Below, piece by piece: positions 18,834 to 28,986 of a stretch of DNA of 64,000 bases; positions within the stretch are counted from its first letter, which is position 1; the number at the start of each line of letters is the position of its first letter. The translations under genes were made by a program, and so were the position numbers. The DNA lies in contig JAEEIJ010000056.1 of NCBI GenBank assembly GCA_016281315.1, positions 182,661 through 246,660 of the forward strand. The letters are read 5' to 3'. The stretch is from Bacteroidales bacterium (GTDB lineage: Bacteria > Bacteroidota > Bacteroidia > Bacteroidales > UBA932). The notes beneath the pieces were generated by a model. That model did no database searches and was not told the DNA's origin. It was given only the letters and a program-made list of their open reading frames with translations.

Positions 18834-19514
18834 ATGCAGTTGAAAAACATAGCCATCCGATACGGCATCTCCACGCTGGGCCTCATTATCGTAGCCCTGG
18901 GTGTAGCCATTTCCATTAAATCCAACCTGGGCATCGCGCCGCCCTCCTGTCCGCCCACCATCCTGAATCTGCAGTGGACGGCCATCAGTATCGGCACCTT
19001 CACCTGGATGATGCACCTGGTTTTCATCACGCTGCAGGCGCTCATCCTCCGGAAGAAATTCAAGCTGGAGTACCTGATGCAGATCCCTGCGGCCTTCGTG
19101 TTCGGCTATATGTGCGACGCGTCCATCTGGCTCTTCGACGCTATCGGTAGTCCGGCCACGCAATACTGGGCGCAGATCCTGCTGTGCCTGGCGGGGGTCG
19201 TGCTCACGGCCATCGGCATCAAGCTGGAAGTGGTGGGCGACGGATGGATCCTGGCCGGCGACAAGACGGTGGCCGTTCTCGCCGATGTCTTCCGCAAGCC
19301 TTTCGGCGTGGTGAAAGTGTGGTTCGACGTGGCCCTGGTGGTGCTCACGGCCGCTTTCTCGTGGATCGCCTTCGGCCTGCTCACCGGAAACGGCAGCACC
19401 GTGGTCATCCGCGAAGGAACGCTGATCCTGGCCCTTTTCACCGGCCTTTGTATGCGCCTGACGGATCCGCTCATCGACAAGCTTTTCGGCCCCCTTGTCC
19501 CCAAGAATGAATAA
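18834..19514 (+). CDS. YitT/YczE-like integral membrane protein
   Basis: GISTLGLIIVALGVAISIKSNLGIAPPSCPP, multi-TM. Confidence 0.65.
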   Translation: MQLKNIAIRYGISTLGLIIVALGVAISIKSNLGIAPPSCPPTILNLQWTAISIGTFTWMMHLVFITLQALILRKKFKLEYLMQIPAAFVFGYMCDASIWLFDAIGSPATQYWAQILLCLAGVVLTAIGIKLEVVGDGWILAGDKTVAVLADVFRKPFGVVKVWFDVALVVLTAAFSWIAFGLLTGNGSTVVIREGTLILALFTGLCMRLTDPLIDKLFGPLVPKNE

Positions 19515-20445
19515 GGCCGCCCAACTGGTCCGCGACTGGATGCTGCCCGCCGCCCTGCTGCTGGGCGTGGGCCTTTACCTGGGTTATCATTCGCTCCCGG
19601 CCCTGCACTCGCAGGGATATTGGCTGCATCCCTTTGTGTCCGTGGGACAGCGGGTGGGCATCGCCCTGCTGCTGTTTTTCCAGTTCGTGAAAGTTTCTCC
19701 CCACGACCTGAGGCCCAGCAAGTGGCACGCCGGGGCGCTGGCGCTGCAAATGGGCTGTTTCCTCGCGCTGGCCCTCGTGATCCGGCATCTTTCGCCGGGC
19801 GTGGGCAGGATGCTCCTCGAATGTGCGATGATCTGTCTTATTTGCCCCACGGCATCGGCCGCCGGGGTGATTACGGACCGCCTGGGAGGCAACCTGGCCG
19901 CCACCGTTACCTACCTGGTGATGATCAATGTGGCGGGAACCTTCCTCATTCCGCTTGTTATTCCGTTGGTGAACCCTTCCGAAAGCCTGGGGTTCTGGAC
20001 CTATGTGGGGCATATCGCCATCCGGGTGTTCCCGGTACTTATCCTGCCGGGACTGGTGGCCTGGCTCATCCGTTACACCTGCCCGCGCCTCCAGCGCCGC
20101 CTGATGCGCTGGGCCGGCAATGCTTTCTACATCTGGGGCGTCTGCCTCACGATGGCGATGACCCTGGCCACCCGCGCGCTGGTGCTCAGCGGCCTGGGCC
20201 TGGCGGCCGTCGGGGGGATCGTGGCCGTCTCCCTGGCCTGCTGCGCCTTCCAGTTCGCCGCCGGCCGCCGCATCGGGGGACAGACCGCCGGCCAGGCCCT
20301 GGGCCAGAAGAACACGGGCTTTCTCATCTGGCTGGGCTACAGTTATTTAACCCCCGTCACTTCCGTGGCCGGGGGACTATATGCCATCTGGCAGAATCTA
20401 TTTAACTCCTGGGAACTCTACCGCAAGGAGCATCCGCGCGTCTGA
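19507..20445 (+). CDS. Bile acid:sodium symporter (SBF)-like transporter
   Basis: Multi-TM with ECAMICLICPTASAAGVITDRLGGNLAATVTYLVMINV. Confidence 0.65.
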   Translation: MNKAAQLVRDWMLPAALLLGVGLYLGYHSLPALHSQGYWLHPFVSVGQRVGIALLLFFQFVKVSPHDLRPSKWHAGALALQMGCFLALALVIRHLSPGVGRMLLECAMICLICPTASAAGVITDRLGGNLAATVTYLVMINVAGTFLIPLVIPLVNPSESLGFWTYVGHIAIRVFPVLILPGLVAWLIRYTCPRLQRRLMRWAGNAFYIWGVCLTMAMTLATRALVLSGLGLAAVGGIVAVSLACCAFQFAAGRRIGGQTAGQALGQKNTGFLIWLGYSYLTPVTSVAGGLYAIWQNLFNSWELYRKEHPRV

Positions 20446-20587
20446 CGCCAGGCGCAGGCACACAGCGCCGAATCGTCGCTTCGCGACCCCTCCCATCCAT
20501 CGGCGCAAAGCGCCTCCGTGGGCCCCTCCCTCTTACGTGGCCGAGGGTGGCCACGGATTCGGACGCTGTGCACCTGCCCCTGCCGTC
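20444..20587 (-). repeat. Palindromic element, long type (intergenic, starts at the stop codon of the SBF-like gene)
   Basis: Arms 20444-20474 / 20556-20587 (near-perfect inverted repeat); core contains GTCGCTTCGCGACCCCTCCC and GGGCCCCTCCCTCTTA, shared with the 42938-43050 element. Confidence 0.85.
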
Positions 20588-20694
20588 CCGCGCCGGAAGA
20601 ACGCTGCAGGTCGAAAGAAAATTTGCAGAAAAAGGGACAAATCGTTAATTTTGTGGGCTTTTTGACAGAAACGATTAACTAATAATACATTTTT

Positions 20695-21264
20695 ATGGCA
20701 ACTACTGCTGATCTGAAAAACGGAATGTACATTATGTTCAACGGCAAACCCTGCGTTGTAGTGTACTTCCAGCACGTGAAACCCGGCAAGGGCCCTGCCT
20801 TTGTCAAAACCAAATTGCGCAACCTGGAGAACGGCCGCATCCTGGAGAACACCTTTACTGCAGGCGTGAAGCTCGATACCATCAGCGTGGAGCGTCGTCC
20901 CTATCAGTACCTCTATGACGACGGCGAGGCCTTCAACTTTATGCACGAAGAGACCTACGAGCAGATTACCCTTTCCCACGACGTTGTGGAGAACGCAGAC
21001 CTGATGAAAGAAGGCCAGCGTGTGGAAATGATGTTCCTCACCGAACCCGAGGAGCGCTGCCTCACCTGCGAACTTCCCACCTACGTAACCCTGGAGGTTA
21101 CCTACAGCGAACCCGCTGTGAAGGGCAACACCGCCTCCACCTCGGCCCTCAAGGAAGTCACCCTCGAGACCGGCGCCAAGATTATGGTTCCCCTGTTCAT
21201 CGAAACCGGTGAAGTCATCACCGTGAACACCACGGACCGCAGCTACGGCCAGCGCGTGAAATAA
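20695..21264 (+). CDS. efp: Elongation factor P
   Basis: MATTADLKNGMYIMFNGKPCVVVYFQHVKPGKGPAFVKTKLRNLENGRILENTF. Confidence 0.95.
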   Translation: MATTADLKNGMYIMFNGKPCVVVYFQHVKPGKGPAFVKTKLRNLENGRILENTFTAGVKLDTISVERRPYQYLYDDGEAFNFMHEETYEQITLSHDVVENADLMKEGQRVEMMFLTEPEERCLTCELPTYVTLEVTYSEPAVKGNTASTSALKEVTLETGAKIMVPLFIETGEVITVNTTDRSYGQRVK

Positions 21265-21301
21265 GCGTTTCCGGCAACTCATTGACGGTAAACACTTTAC
21301 G

Positions 21302-21338
21302 AAAAGTCCTCCCTCTTTATCGGCAGGGAGGACTTTTT
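21302..21338 (+). terminator. Intrinsic terminator downstream of efp
   Basis: AAAAGTCCTCCCT...AGGGAGGACTTTTT perfect stem plus U-run. Confidence 0.85.
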
Positions 21339-21389
21339 GTATTCGATTGACTGTTAATAATATAGTGAAAACGGGGGCAAGACAAAACC

Positions 21390-24300
21390 CTACGCCTTCG
21401 GATATTTCACGGTGAAGCAGGCGCCGCCCAGGGTGAAGGAGCGGCTGTAGGCGATGGAGCCGCCACAGTGCTCCACGATGCGCCGGCAGATGGCAAGGCC
21501 CAGGCCGCTGCCGCTGGTCTTGGTGGTGAAGTCCGGGGTGAAGATGAGCTCCTGCTGGTCCTCGGCCACACCCGGGCCGTTGTCTTCCACCACGATGTCG
21601 TAGAAGCCGTCTTCCACGGCGTTCCTCACGGCTACTACCAACCGCTTGGCCTCTTTCTGGCCCTCCATAGCCTGGATGGCGTTGGTAATCAGGTTCACGA
21701 TCACGCGTGTGAGCTGCGGGCGGGGGGCCGATACCCAGGAATCCGGCAGGCCGAAGTAATCGATCCGGACGTCCTCGCGGGCGTCGAACAGATCCACTTC
21801 CTGCCGCACCAGGGCATCCAGGTCCAGCCGCTCGCTCTTCTGGTCGTAGAGCTTGGCGAAGGTGGAGAACTGGTCGGCGGAATCGGCCAGCAGATCCACG
21901 TGGTATAGGACGGTTCCGGCCACTTCGTCGAAGCGGTCCTGCCAGGCCGGATTGCCCGATGCCTTCATCCGCATCAGCATCTGCAGCTGGAGCTTGATGG
22001 GGGTGAGCGGGTTCTTCAGGTCGTGCGCCACGCGGCGGGCCATATCCGTCCAGGCTTTGTCCCGTTCGGCCTGCGCCAGGCGGCGGGAACTCTCGCCCAG
22101 GGACTGGACCATCCGGTTGTAGGCCTCCACAAGCGGGGTGATTTCATCGTCCTGGGTATATTGGAGCTGCTCCAGCGAGGACACGTCCGGGACGGTCATC
22201 TTGCGGCGCAGCTCCTGCAGGGGCTGGAACATCCGGCGCACCACCTCGAAGGTGACGAAGCGGGCGCTCAGGAGCAGCAGCAGGAAGATGACGATGATGA
22301 TGCTCACGTGCAGGGCGGCTTCCGTCTCCAGATCGGAGGTGAAGTCCGTGAACGGTGACGAGGCGATGGCCACCATCCGGCCGTCGCTGTTCATCACCGG
22401 GGCGTACAGCGCGTAGTAGCGGCGGCGTCCCACCCGTTCGGCGTGCATATAGAAGCGCTTGTGCGCGTAGATGATGCTGTTGAAGGCGTGGTCGTCCAGC
22501 CGATGACCCAGGATCATCCGGTCGTACACCTCCGGGGTGGTGCTCATCAGCACCCGGCCGGAAATGTCGAAGAGGGTGATGTCGCACCGGAGGTTGTTGC
22601 CCACCGTCTCCACCGAGCGAAGGACGTCGGCCGATGCTGCCTCGTCCGGTGTCTGGACCATACGCAGGTGCTCCTGCAACATAGACTGCAGGGTATTGAT
22701 GCGCGCGGTCATAATGCTCTGCATATCGGCGTTGTTGCGCTTGTAGACGAACCAGACGCTGAAAACGGCCATCGCCACCAGGGTGACGATCAGCGAGACG
22801 TAAACCACCAGGCCGATGCGCGCCTGGTAGTAACGCCGCCCACCGGCGCGTTTGCTCCGCCAGCAGAGGGCCGATACGGCCAGGAAGGCCAGGATGGCGA
22901 AGAGGAAGACTTCCACCACCAGGTACAGCGGCTCTGTGGCGGGACGGGAAAGGACCACCACCTCGTCCTCCGAGACGTGGTTGACGAAGTGGGTCCAGCC
23001 TTCTTCATCGGCGTGTCCCGGCTGCAGCAATACGCCTTCCAGCACCGTGGGATAGGCGAAAGCGCCCTTGTATTGGACCAGCCGTTTCTCCACATATTTG
23101 GCCCAGGAGTACACCGGCGGCAGGCTCACCCGGCCGGGATCGGCGATGCCCAGCAGGCGCAGGTAGCCGCGGTCCTCGCGGTTGTGCTTGGATTCCACCG
23201 TCACCAGGATGGTGCTGGCGCCGTAGTTCCGGTCGTAGTAGGTGAACAGGCCCGTGTAGGATACCCTTCCGCTGCCGATGGCATTGTAGAAGAAGTGTGA
23301 GCCTTCGCCCAGCGCCTTGCCGCCCCGGATGCGTTCCAGGAAGAGCGAGGTGGCGGAAGGATCGGCCCCCGCGCGTACCACGGCGATGTCGTAGTCCTGC
23401 GAGATGCGGCCCATATAGTTCCCCACCAGGCGGCTGCGGAGGAGTTCGTCGCTCTCGTCCAGCACCGACAGCGCGCCCATCACGGGATCCGAGGCAATGG
23501 CCCCTTCCGCAGCGCGGAGCTGGATTTCCAGGCCGATGTCCCGGTCCATCGCCAGGCGGTTGGACCAGACGTCCACGCGCTGCCGCTCCTTATAGAAGCC
23601 CAGGGTGGCCGAGGCCGTAACGAAGTAAATGCCCACGGCGAGGGCGTAAAGGATGCGGCCGAGGGGTGAAAATGCATTATAGCGAATGCCGAAGAGGTAT
23701 CTCACCAGCGGCGCGAGCATCTGGAAGAGCAGCGGCACCGTAAGGGTGAGCGGCAGATAACTCAGGTAGACAAGCGTGGTAAAGCGCGACAGCAGCACCA
23801 CCTTGTAAAGTTCCAGCGTGATGTTGGAGTTGTACGAGATGCTGCGGAAGGTGTAGTGGATGTGGAGGCAGATGGCCGCAATGGCCAGGCCGATGACCAC
23901 CGCCGCCAGCCCCTGCACCCATTTTTTCTGCCGAAGGAGCCCCTTCAACAGTGTTTTTCGTACGAGATAGAAATCCACCACCACCAGCGTGAGGGCGAGG
24001 TTCAGCAGGACCAGGGCGCCCAGGGAGTAGAGGATGTGACCGTCGGCATACAGCAGGGGAGAGAAGAACTGCGACACCGGGGAAAGTCTTCGCCCATACA
24101 GGTACAACCCGCCCAGAAGGGCCAGTTGCAGGACCAGGACAATCCCCAGCCAGAGCTGGTCCGGCCGCGAGTAGAGGATGACCAGCGAGGCGGCCAGAAG
24201 CAGCGCTACGGCCAGCCAGGTGAGGCCCGAGAAGGGCTGATAGGGCTCGCTCACGCTCTCGGCCGAGAGTTTCATCAGCGGGACGTCGTCAACGGCGACG

Positions 24301-24875
24301 GGAACGCCCACGCTGGCGCTCAGGGGCTGGAGGGAGTAGCGGCTGTCCAGGCGGAAATGCCGGTTGATTCCGTTGAGGGAACCGGCCTGCAGTTCGTCCA
24401 CCAGCTCCACTCCGGCGATGACTTTGCATCCCTCTCCCTGCACGGCTTTAACCAGGTACCACTTGGGCCCCAGGTTCATATAGCAGTAGTGGTCCGGGAC
24501 GTCGGAGAGCGGGGAAGTGAGGTTGTCGCGCGAATCCCCGAGCCGCTGGACCAGGGTCCGCGGACGGATGTCGTCGCTGCGGATGGGGAACTGGTTGGCC
24601 CAGCCCTGGAGGGTGTCGGCCGCATAGCGGTACACCACCAGGTCTTCCGGGAGTTTTTTCAGGTTCTTCCAGTTTTCCGGGCTGCTCTCCAGCGCTTCCC
24701 GGATATAGCCGTCCAAAAGGACCGTCCGCTTTTCAATCTTCCGCCCCAGTTCCTGCGCGGCGCCTTCCAGGTTGCTGCGGCTGCGGCCGACGATGAGAGA
24801 AATCCCCATCACCACCACCGCAGCGGCCGCCAGGGCCGTCGCAATCCATAGGCTGATGCGCTTGCTTTTATTCAT
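21390..24875 (-). CDS. Membrane sensor histidine kinase (NtrY-like)
   Basis: MARRVAHDLKNPLTPIKLQLQ (H box), VEDNGPGVAEDQQELIFTPDFTTKTSGSGLGLAICRRIVEHCGG; many TMs. Confidence 0.9.
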   Translation of the reverse strand: MNKSKRISLWIATALAAAAVVVMGISLIVGRSRSNLEGAAQELGRKIEKRTVLLDGYIREALESSPENWKNLKKLPEDLVVYRYAADTLQGWANQFPIRSDDIRPRTLVQRLGDSRDNLTSPLSDVPDHYCYMNLGPKWYLVKAVQGEGCKVIAGVELVDELQAGSLNGINRHFRLDSRYSLQPLSASVGVPVAVDDVPLMKLSAESVSEPYQPFSGLTWLAVALLLAASLVILYSRPDQLWLGIVLVLQLALLGGLYLYGRRLSPVSQFFSPLLYADGHILYSLGALVLLNLALTLVVVDFYLVRKTLLKGLLRQKKWVQGLAAVVIGLAIAAICLHIHYTFRSISYNSNITLELYKVVLLSRFTTLVYLSYLPLTLTVPLLFQMLAPLVRYLFGIRYNAFSPLGRILYALAVGIYFVTASATLGFYKERQRVDVWSNRLAMDRDIGLEIQLRAAEGAIASDPVMGALSVLDESDELLRSRLVGNYMGRISQDYDIAVVRAGADPSATSLFLERIRGGKALGEGSHFFYNAIGSGRVSYTGLFTYYDRNYGASTILVTVESKHNREDRGYLRLLGIADPGRVSLPPVYSWAKYVEKRLVQYKGAFAYPTVLEGVLLQPGHADEEGWTHFVNHVSEDEVVVLSRPATEPLYLVVEVFLFAILAFLAVSALCWRSKRAGGRRYYQARIGLVVYVSLIVTLVAMAVFSVWFVYKRNNADMQSIMTARINTLQSMLQEHLRMVQTPDEAASADVLRSVETVGNNLRCDITLFDISGRVLMSTTPEVYDRMILGHRLDDHAFNSIIYAHKRFYMHAERVGRRRYYALYAPVMNSDGRMVAIASSPFTDFTSDLETEAALHVSIIIVIFLLLLLSARFVTFEVVRRMFQPLQELRRKMTVPDVSSLEQLQYTQDDEITPLVEAYNRMVQSLGESSRRLAQAERDKAWTDMARRVAHDLKNPLTPIKLQLQMLMRMKASGNPAWQDRFDEVAGTVLYHVDLLADSADQFSTFAKLYDQKSERLDLDALVRQEVDLFDAREDVRIDYFGLPDSWVSAPRPQLTRVIVNLITNAIQAMEGQKEAKRLVVAVRNAVEDGFYDIVVEDNGPGVAEDQQELIFTPDFTTKTSGSGLGLAICRRIVEHCGGSIAYSRSFTLGGACFTVKYPKA

Positions 24876-25341
24876 GGTGATAGGGTTCTCCTTTCAGGAT
24901 GGTAAAGGCGCGGTAGAGCTGTTCTGCAAAAATAGTGCGAACCAGCTGATGCGAGAAGGTCATTTTCGAAAGAGAGACCTTTTCCCTGGCCCGTGCATAC
25001 ACGGCGTCGGAGAAGCCATAGGCCCCGCCGATGGCGAATACGAGGCTTTTCCCGCCGCCGGCGAGCTGTTTTTCCAGCCAGGCGGCGAAGTCCAGGGAGC
25101 GGTATTCGGCGCCTTTTTCGTCCAGGAGCACCAGCGTGTCCTGGGGGGTGATCTGTTTCAGGATGAGTTCTCCTTCCTTTTCCTTGATTTGCTCGCGGCT
25201 CAGGGCGGCCGCTTTTTTCAGTTCGGGAATCTCCGTGACGGAAAAGGATACGTAATGCTTCAGCCGGGACGCGTAAACGTCCAGGCCCTCCTTGACCCAT
25301 TTCACGTCGGTCTTTCCGACCGTCAGCAGCATCACGTTCAT
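24868..25341 (-). CDS. rlmH: 23S rRNA (pseudouridine1915-N3)-methyltransferase
   Basis: VFAIGGAYGFSDAVYARAREKVSLSKMTFSHQLVRTIFAEQLYRAFTILKGEPYHHE. Confidence 0.95.
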   Translation of the reverse strand: MNVMLLTVGKTDVKWVKEGLDVYASRLKHYVSFSVTEIPELKKAAALSREQIKEKEGELILKQITPQDTLVLLDEKGAEYRSLDFAAWLEKQLAGGGKSLVFAIGGAYGFSDAVYARAREKVSLSKMTFSHQLVRTIFAEQLYRAFTILKGEPYHHE

Positions 25342-25394
25342 TTCCTGGACAAAAGTAATGATTCGGCTCGGAATTTGCAAGTTAAAGGGCCGGA

Positions 25395-25850
25395 ATGAAA
25401 ACTCCGCTCCATACCCTGTTGGTGGCCGGCCTTCTGGTTCTCGGCCTTTCGGCATCGGCCCAGTCCAAACTGAACGTGAGCACGAATTCCTTCACCCAGG
25501 GCTCCGGAGGCGAGTTTTCCGTCTTCAATTCCATCACCAAGTACCTGGCCAAAGGGGACGCCGCTTCGCTCTCCAGCTGGTTCGCGGACACCCTGGACGT
25601 CACGGTCATCTCCTCCACGCGCAACTGCTCCCGCCGCCAGGCGCAGGAGATTCTGCGCACCTTCTTCGCGGCCAACACCCCGCGCTCCTTCCAGGTGACG
25701 CACAAGGCGTCGGAGGCCAACAAGAAATACCTCATCGGCCTTCTGAGCGCCGGCGGGGAACTCTTCCAGGTGACGATCTATGCCACCTCCACCGGCGGAG
25801 ACACCTATAAAATCCAGGAACTGAACATCTCCCGCCAGACGGCCTATTGA
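25395..25850 (+). CDS. DUF4783-like exported protein
   Basis: Signal peptide; ARNCSRRQAQEILRTFFAANTPRSFQVTHKASEANKKYLIGLL. Confidence 0.65.
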   Translation: MKTPLHTLLVAGLLVLGLSASAQSKLNVSTNSFTQGSGGEFSVFNSITKYLAKGDAASLSSWFADTLDVTVISSTRNCSRRQAQEILRTFFAANTPRSFQVTHKASEANKKYLIGLLSAGGELFQVTIYATSTGGDTYKIQELNISRQTAY

Positions 25851-28084
25851 GCCTCCAGCAGGAAGATGGCCGAAGAATACCGTGTCTTCAGCACAGGGTT
25901 GAAGCCCCCGCCCATCAGGAAATCACCTCCGAAGGCGCCGCCGTCACCCCACCAGCAACTCTTGTCCACGTTCTGCTCCGTCACCTTGTAGCGGCGGGAC
26001 GGATCCAGGCCCTGCAGGCGGATGGTCTTGCCGCCCACGGTACGGGCTTCATACTGGAGGGCGTAGGTGAACACCACGGCGCGGGAACGGTCCTCGGAAA
26101 CGTACATCAGCGCATAATAGTGGCCATCCAGCGGGGAGACCAGACGGTAGAGGTCGCCTTTGAAGATGAGGTCGCGGTACTTTTTATACGAGCCGATGCA
26201 GCGGTCGGCGAGCGCGCGCTCTTCCGGTGTGAGTTGCTTGGGTTGCAGTTCCATTCCCAGCCGTCCGGTGCAGGCCATATCGAAGCGGAACTTCAGGGGC
26301 GTCACGGCGCGCGTCTGGTGGTTGGGAACGGCCGAGACGTGGGCCGCCATGATGCACGCGGGATAAATGAAACTGGTAGCGTATTGGATGTTTACGCGGC
26401 TTACGGCGTCCGTGTTGTCGCTGGTCCACACCTCGTTGCAATAGCGGAGCGCCCCATAGTCCACGCGTCCGCCGCCTGAAGAGCAGCACTGGACGATCAC
26501 CTCCGGATATTTCTCCCGGATGCGGCGCATCACGTTGTAGAGGCCCTGGGTGTACTCCACGTAGAACCGGTCCTGCTGCGCGCCCAGATAAGGACTGCCG
26601 AAGCTTTGGACCACCCGGTTGCAGTCCCATTTGATATAATCGATGTTCGGGGCCAGCCGCATCGTGCGGTCGAAGATTCCGAAGACGAAGTCCTGCACGG
26701 CGGGATTCGTCAGGTCCAGCACCCACTGGTGCCGGCCCTGGTAGATTTCCCGGCCGGGGCTCTGGATCACCCATTCCGGATGGGCGTGGGCGAGGTCCGA
26801 GGCGGGATTCACCATTTCCGGCTCGATCCAGATGCCGAATTTGAGTCCTTTTCCGTGCGCGTACTGTGCCAGGTAGTCAATTCCTTCCGGGAGTTTCTTT
26901 ACGTTTACTTCCCAGTCGCCCAGGCCGGCGTCGTCGTTGTTGCGCGGATAGTTGTTCCCGAACCAGCCGTCGTCCAGCACGAACATCTCCAGGCCCATTC
27001 CGGCGGCATCGTCCATCATCCTGAGGAGGGTTTCGGTGGTGAAGTTGAAATAGGCGCCCTCCCAGCTGTTCAGCAGGGTGGGATTCACTTCTCCGCCGCC
27101 GTAGACGCCGCCTTTCCGGGCCCAGCGGTGGAGGTTCCGGGAAGCGCCGCCCGCGCCGTTATCGGCCCAGGTGAAAACCATCTCCGGCGTTTCGAAACGG
27201 GCGCCCGCCGCCAGGGGATAGGCGCTCGCGAAGGGGCTGATGCCTCCGATGATGTTGAGCCGGTGGGCGTCGTCCTGTTCGAAGGAGAGGCGGAAATTAC
27301 CGCTCCAGGCCAGCGCGCCGGCGATGACTTCTCCCTCGGTTTCGCTCAGTTCCTTCGTGTTCAGGCTCAGGAGGAACGAGGGATTGTTCCCCTGGGTGTT
27401 CTGCGTGCCGCGGCGGCTTTCGATGACTTTCAGGTCGTGGCCCAGCAGTTCGCTTTCCGGCTGCATTTCCGACGCCCAGGTCCCGTGGCAGTGCGTGAGC
27501 AGGTATTCATCGGCATCCACATAAAGGGACGCGGAGGCGTAGCTGAGCAGTTCCACAGGCTTCTTGCCGCCGTTGAGGATTTCCGTGTGCTGGGCGATGA
27601 CGTCTTCCTTCTGATAGGCGTCATACACCAGCTTCACCTGAAGGCCCGTCACGTAATCCTTGAGGTCGATGACCGTGGTGACGCATCCGTCCTTCTGCGA
27701 AACCGCGTGCCCCGTGTAATAGAGTTCCGTGTTGTGGCTCCCATCGGCGTACTTCACGTGCAGAGCGGGTTCTCCCACATATCGGCCCCCCGTGACGGGG
27801 AAGGTGTTCCCGCGCTGGCCGTTGTAGTCGTCGGTTTTCACCCTCCATTTCAGGAACTGCGCGGGCTGGGCGATCCGTGCGCCGTAGTGGGTGGTTTCCA
27901 GGCGGCCGTTTTCGTGGACCAGCAGCACCAAGGAGCTGTTTTCGGTCTCGACGGCAATCACCTGCTTCTCCACCTGCGGGATGGCGACGGTTTCGTGGGT
28001 GAACTTCTTGCCCTTTTTCCCCTGCGCCGTGGCCGGCAGAAGGGCGATGAGCGCTGCAGCAATCAGTAAAAGTGTTTTTTTCAT
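25844..28084 (-). CDS. Alpha-galactosidase (GH36 family)
   Basis: MFVLDDGWFGNNYPRNNDDAGLGDWEVN, YIKWDCNRVVQ, CSSGGGRVDYGALRYCNEVWTSDNTD. Confidence 0.93.
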   Translation of the reverse strand: MKKTLLLIAAALIALLPATAQGKKGKKFTHETVAIPQVEKQVIAVETENSSLVLLVHENGRLETTHYGARIAQPAQFLKWRVKTDDYNGQRGNTFPVTGGRYVGEPALHVKYADGSHNTELYYTGHAVSQKDGCVTTVIDLKDYVTGLQVKLVYDAYQKEDVIAQHTEILNGGKKPVELLSYASASLYVDADEYLLTHCHGTWASEMQPESELLGHDLKVIESRRGTQNTQGNNPSFLLSLNTKELSETEGEVIAGALAWSGNFRLSFEQDDAHRLNIIGGISPFASAYPLAAGARFETPEMVFTWADNGAGGASRNLHRWARKGGVYGGGEVNPTLLNSWEGAYFNFTTETLLRMMDDAAGMGLEMFVLDDGWFGNNYPRNNDDAGLGDWEVNVKKLPEGIDYLAQYAHGKGLKFGIWIEPEMVNPASDLAHAHPEWVIQSPGREIYQGRHQWVLDLTNPAVQDFVFGIFDRTMRLAPNIDYIKWDCNRVVQSFGSPYLGAQQDRFYVEYTQGLYNVMRRIREKYPEVIVQCCSSGGGRVDYGALRYCNEVWTSDNTDAVSRVNIQYATSFIYPACIMAAHVSAVPNHQTRAVTPLKFRFDMACTGRLGMELQPKQLTPEERALADRCIGSYKKYRDLIFKGDLYRLVSPLDGHYYALMYVSEDRSRAVVFTYALQYEARTVGGKTIRLQGLDPSRRYKVTEQNVDKSCWWGDGGAFGGDFLMGGGFNPVLKTRYSSAIFLLEAQ

Positions 28085-28098
28085 ATGTGTGTAATCAA

Positions 28099-28677
28099 TT
28101 ATTCCCATTTAACCAGTGAACGGTCCAGGAGGATGCACTTGGGCTGGCCGGGCAGTCCGCCGATCCGGTAGGGGAGCGGGTCGTCCAGCAACGCGTCCAC
28201 GGCCGCGTTCACCCGCGAGACGTTTACGCTGAAATCATTCTCGAAAAGATCTACGATGCGCCTGACGCACCGGGCGATGGCTTCCGGTTCCTGGAAGCGG
28301 CTCACCCTCCGGTAGAGGGCCGATATTTCCTCCTGATAGTCCGCAATCTCTTTGTGCGCGATGCCTTCCGGATGCTTCAGGAACAGCAGAAGGACGGTCT
28401 TGGCCATCGGCCGCAGTTTCAGCTCCTGCTCGCCGATGTAGATGCGCAGGGCCGGAGTAATCCGCACCGGCAGGTACGGGATGGGCGCCGTGACGGCCGG
28501 CGGGGGAGCCGTGCTCCGTTTCCTCAGTTCCTCCTGCGCCCGGCGGACAAAGGCCACCAGGTCCCGCGTCTGCTGCTCTTCCCAGTTCACGCCATAAAGG
28601 GCGCCCCGCTCTTCCAGCAGGTCCTCCGGATCCAGTAAGAACCGCAGCGCCAGTATGCCCGGGTCCACGTTTTCCAT
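28099..28677 (-). CDS. Conserved hypothetical protein with possible winged-helix-like segment
   Basis: LRIYIGEQELKLRPMAKTVLLLFLKHPEGIAHKEIADYQEEISALYRRV. Confidence 0.55.
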   Translation of the reverse strand: MENVDPGILALRFLLDPEDLLEERGALYGVNWEEQQTRDLVAFVRRAQEELRKRSTAPPPAVTAPIPYLPVRITPALRIYIGEQELKLRPMAKTVLLLFLKHPEGIAHKEIADYQEEISALYRRVSRFQEPEAIARCVRRIVDLFENDFSVNVSRVNAAVDALLDDPLPYRIGGLPGQPKCILLDRSLVKWE

Positions 28678-28714
28678 TTCTACAAAGATAAGCCTTCCGG
28701 GGGAATAAAACAAA

Positions 28715-28741
28715 AGCCGCAAACAAAAATCGTCTGCGGCT
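28715..28741 (-). terminator. Intrinsic terminator downstream of rpmH
   Basis: AGCCGCA (28715-28721) / TGCGGCT (28735-28741) with TTTTGTTTTATT on the minus strand. Confidence 0.65.
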
Positions 28742-28765
28742 AAGCTTTTGGAGCCCTGCGGGAAA

Positions 28766-28918
28766 CTACCAGCGGTCTTCGTCGGATACGCTGAGCTTCT
28801 TGCGGGCGTGACGACGGCGGGCGCTCAGGACGCGGCGGCCGTTGGCGGAAGCCATGCGGGCACGGAAACCGTGCTTGTTCACACGCTTGCGGCGGGAAGG
28901 TTGGAACGTTCTCTTCAT
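28766..28918 (-). CDS. rpmH: Ribosomal protein bL34
   Basis: [50 protein letters not shown]; too short for the ORF track. Confidence 0.95.
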   Translation of the reverse strand: MKRTFQPSRRKRVNKHGFRARMASANGRRVLSARRRHARKKLSVSDEDRW

Positions 28919-28986
28919 AGTATCTCTTTTTTACTTTATTCGCGTAAGGGACTGCAAAGGTAGCAATTCTTCCCGAAACCGCAAAA

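Noticed and set aside
24541-24563. GGACC-AG-GGTCC in the kinase gene and CTGGTCCAGG in folP as extra REP copies
   Set aside because: Isolated imperfect matches in coding sequence, most likely chance.
26606-28069. 487-aa plus-strand ORF antisense to alpha-galactosidase
   Set aside because: Opposite strand carries unmistakable GH36 motifs.
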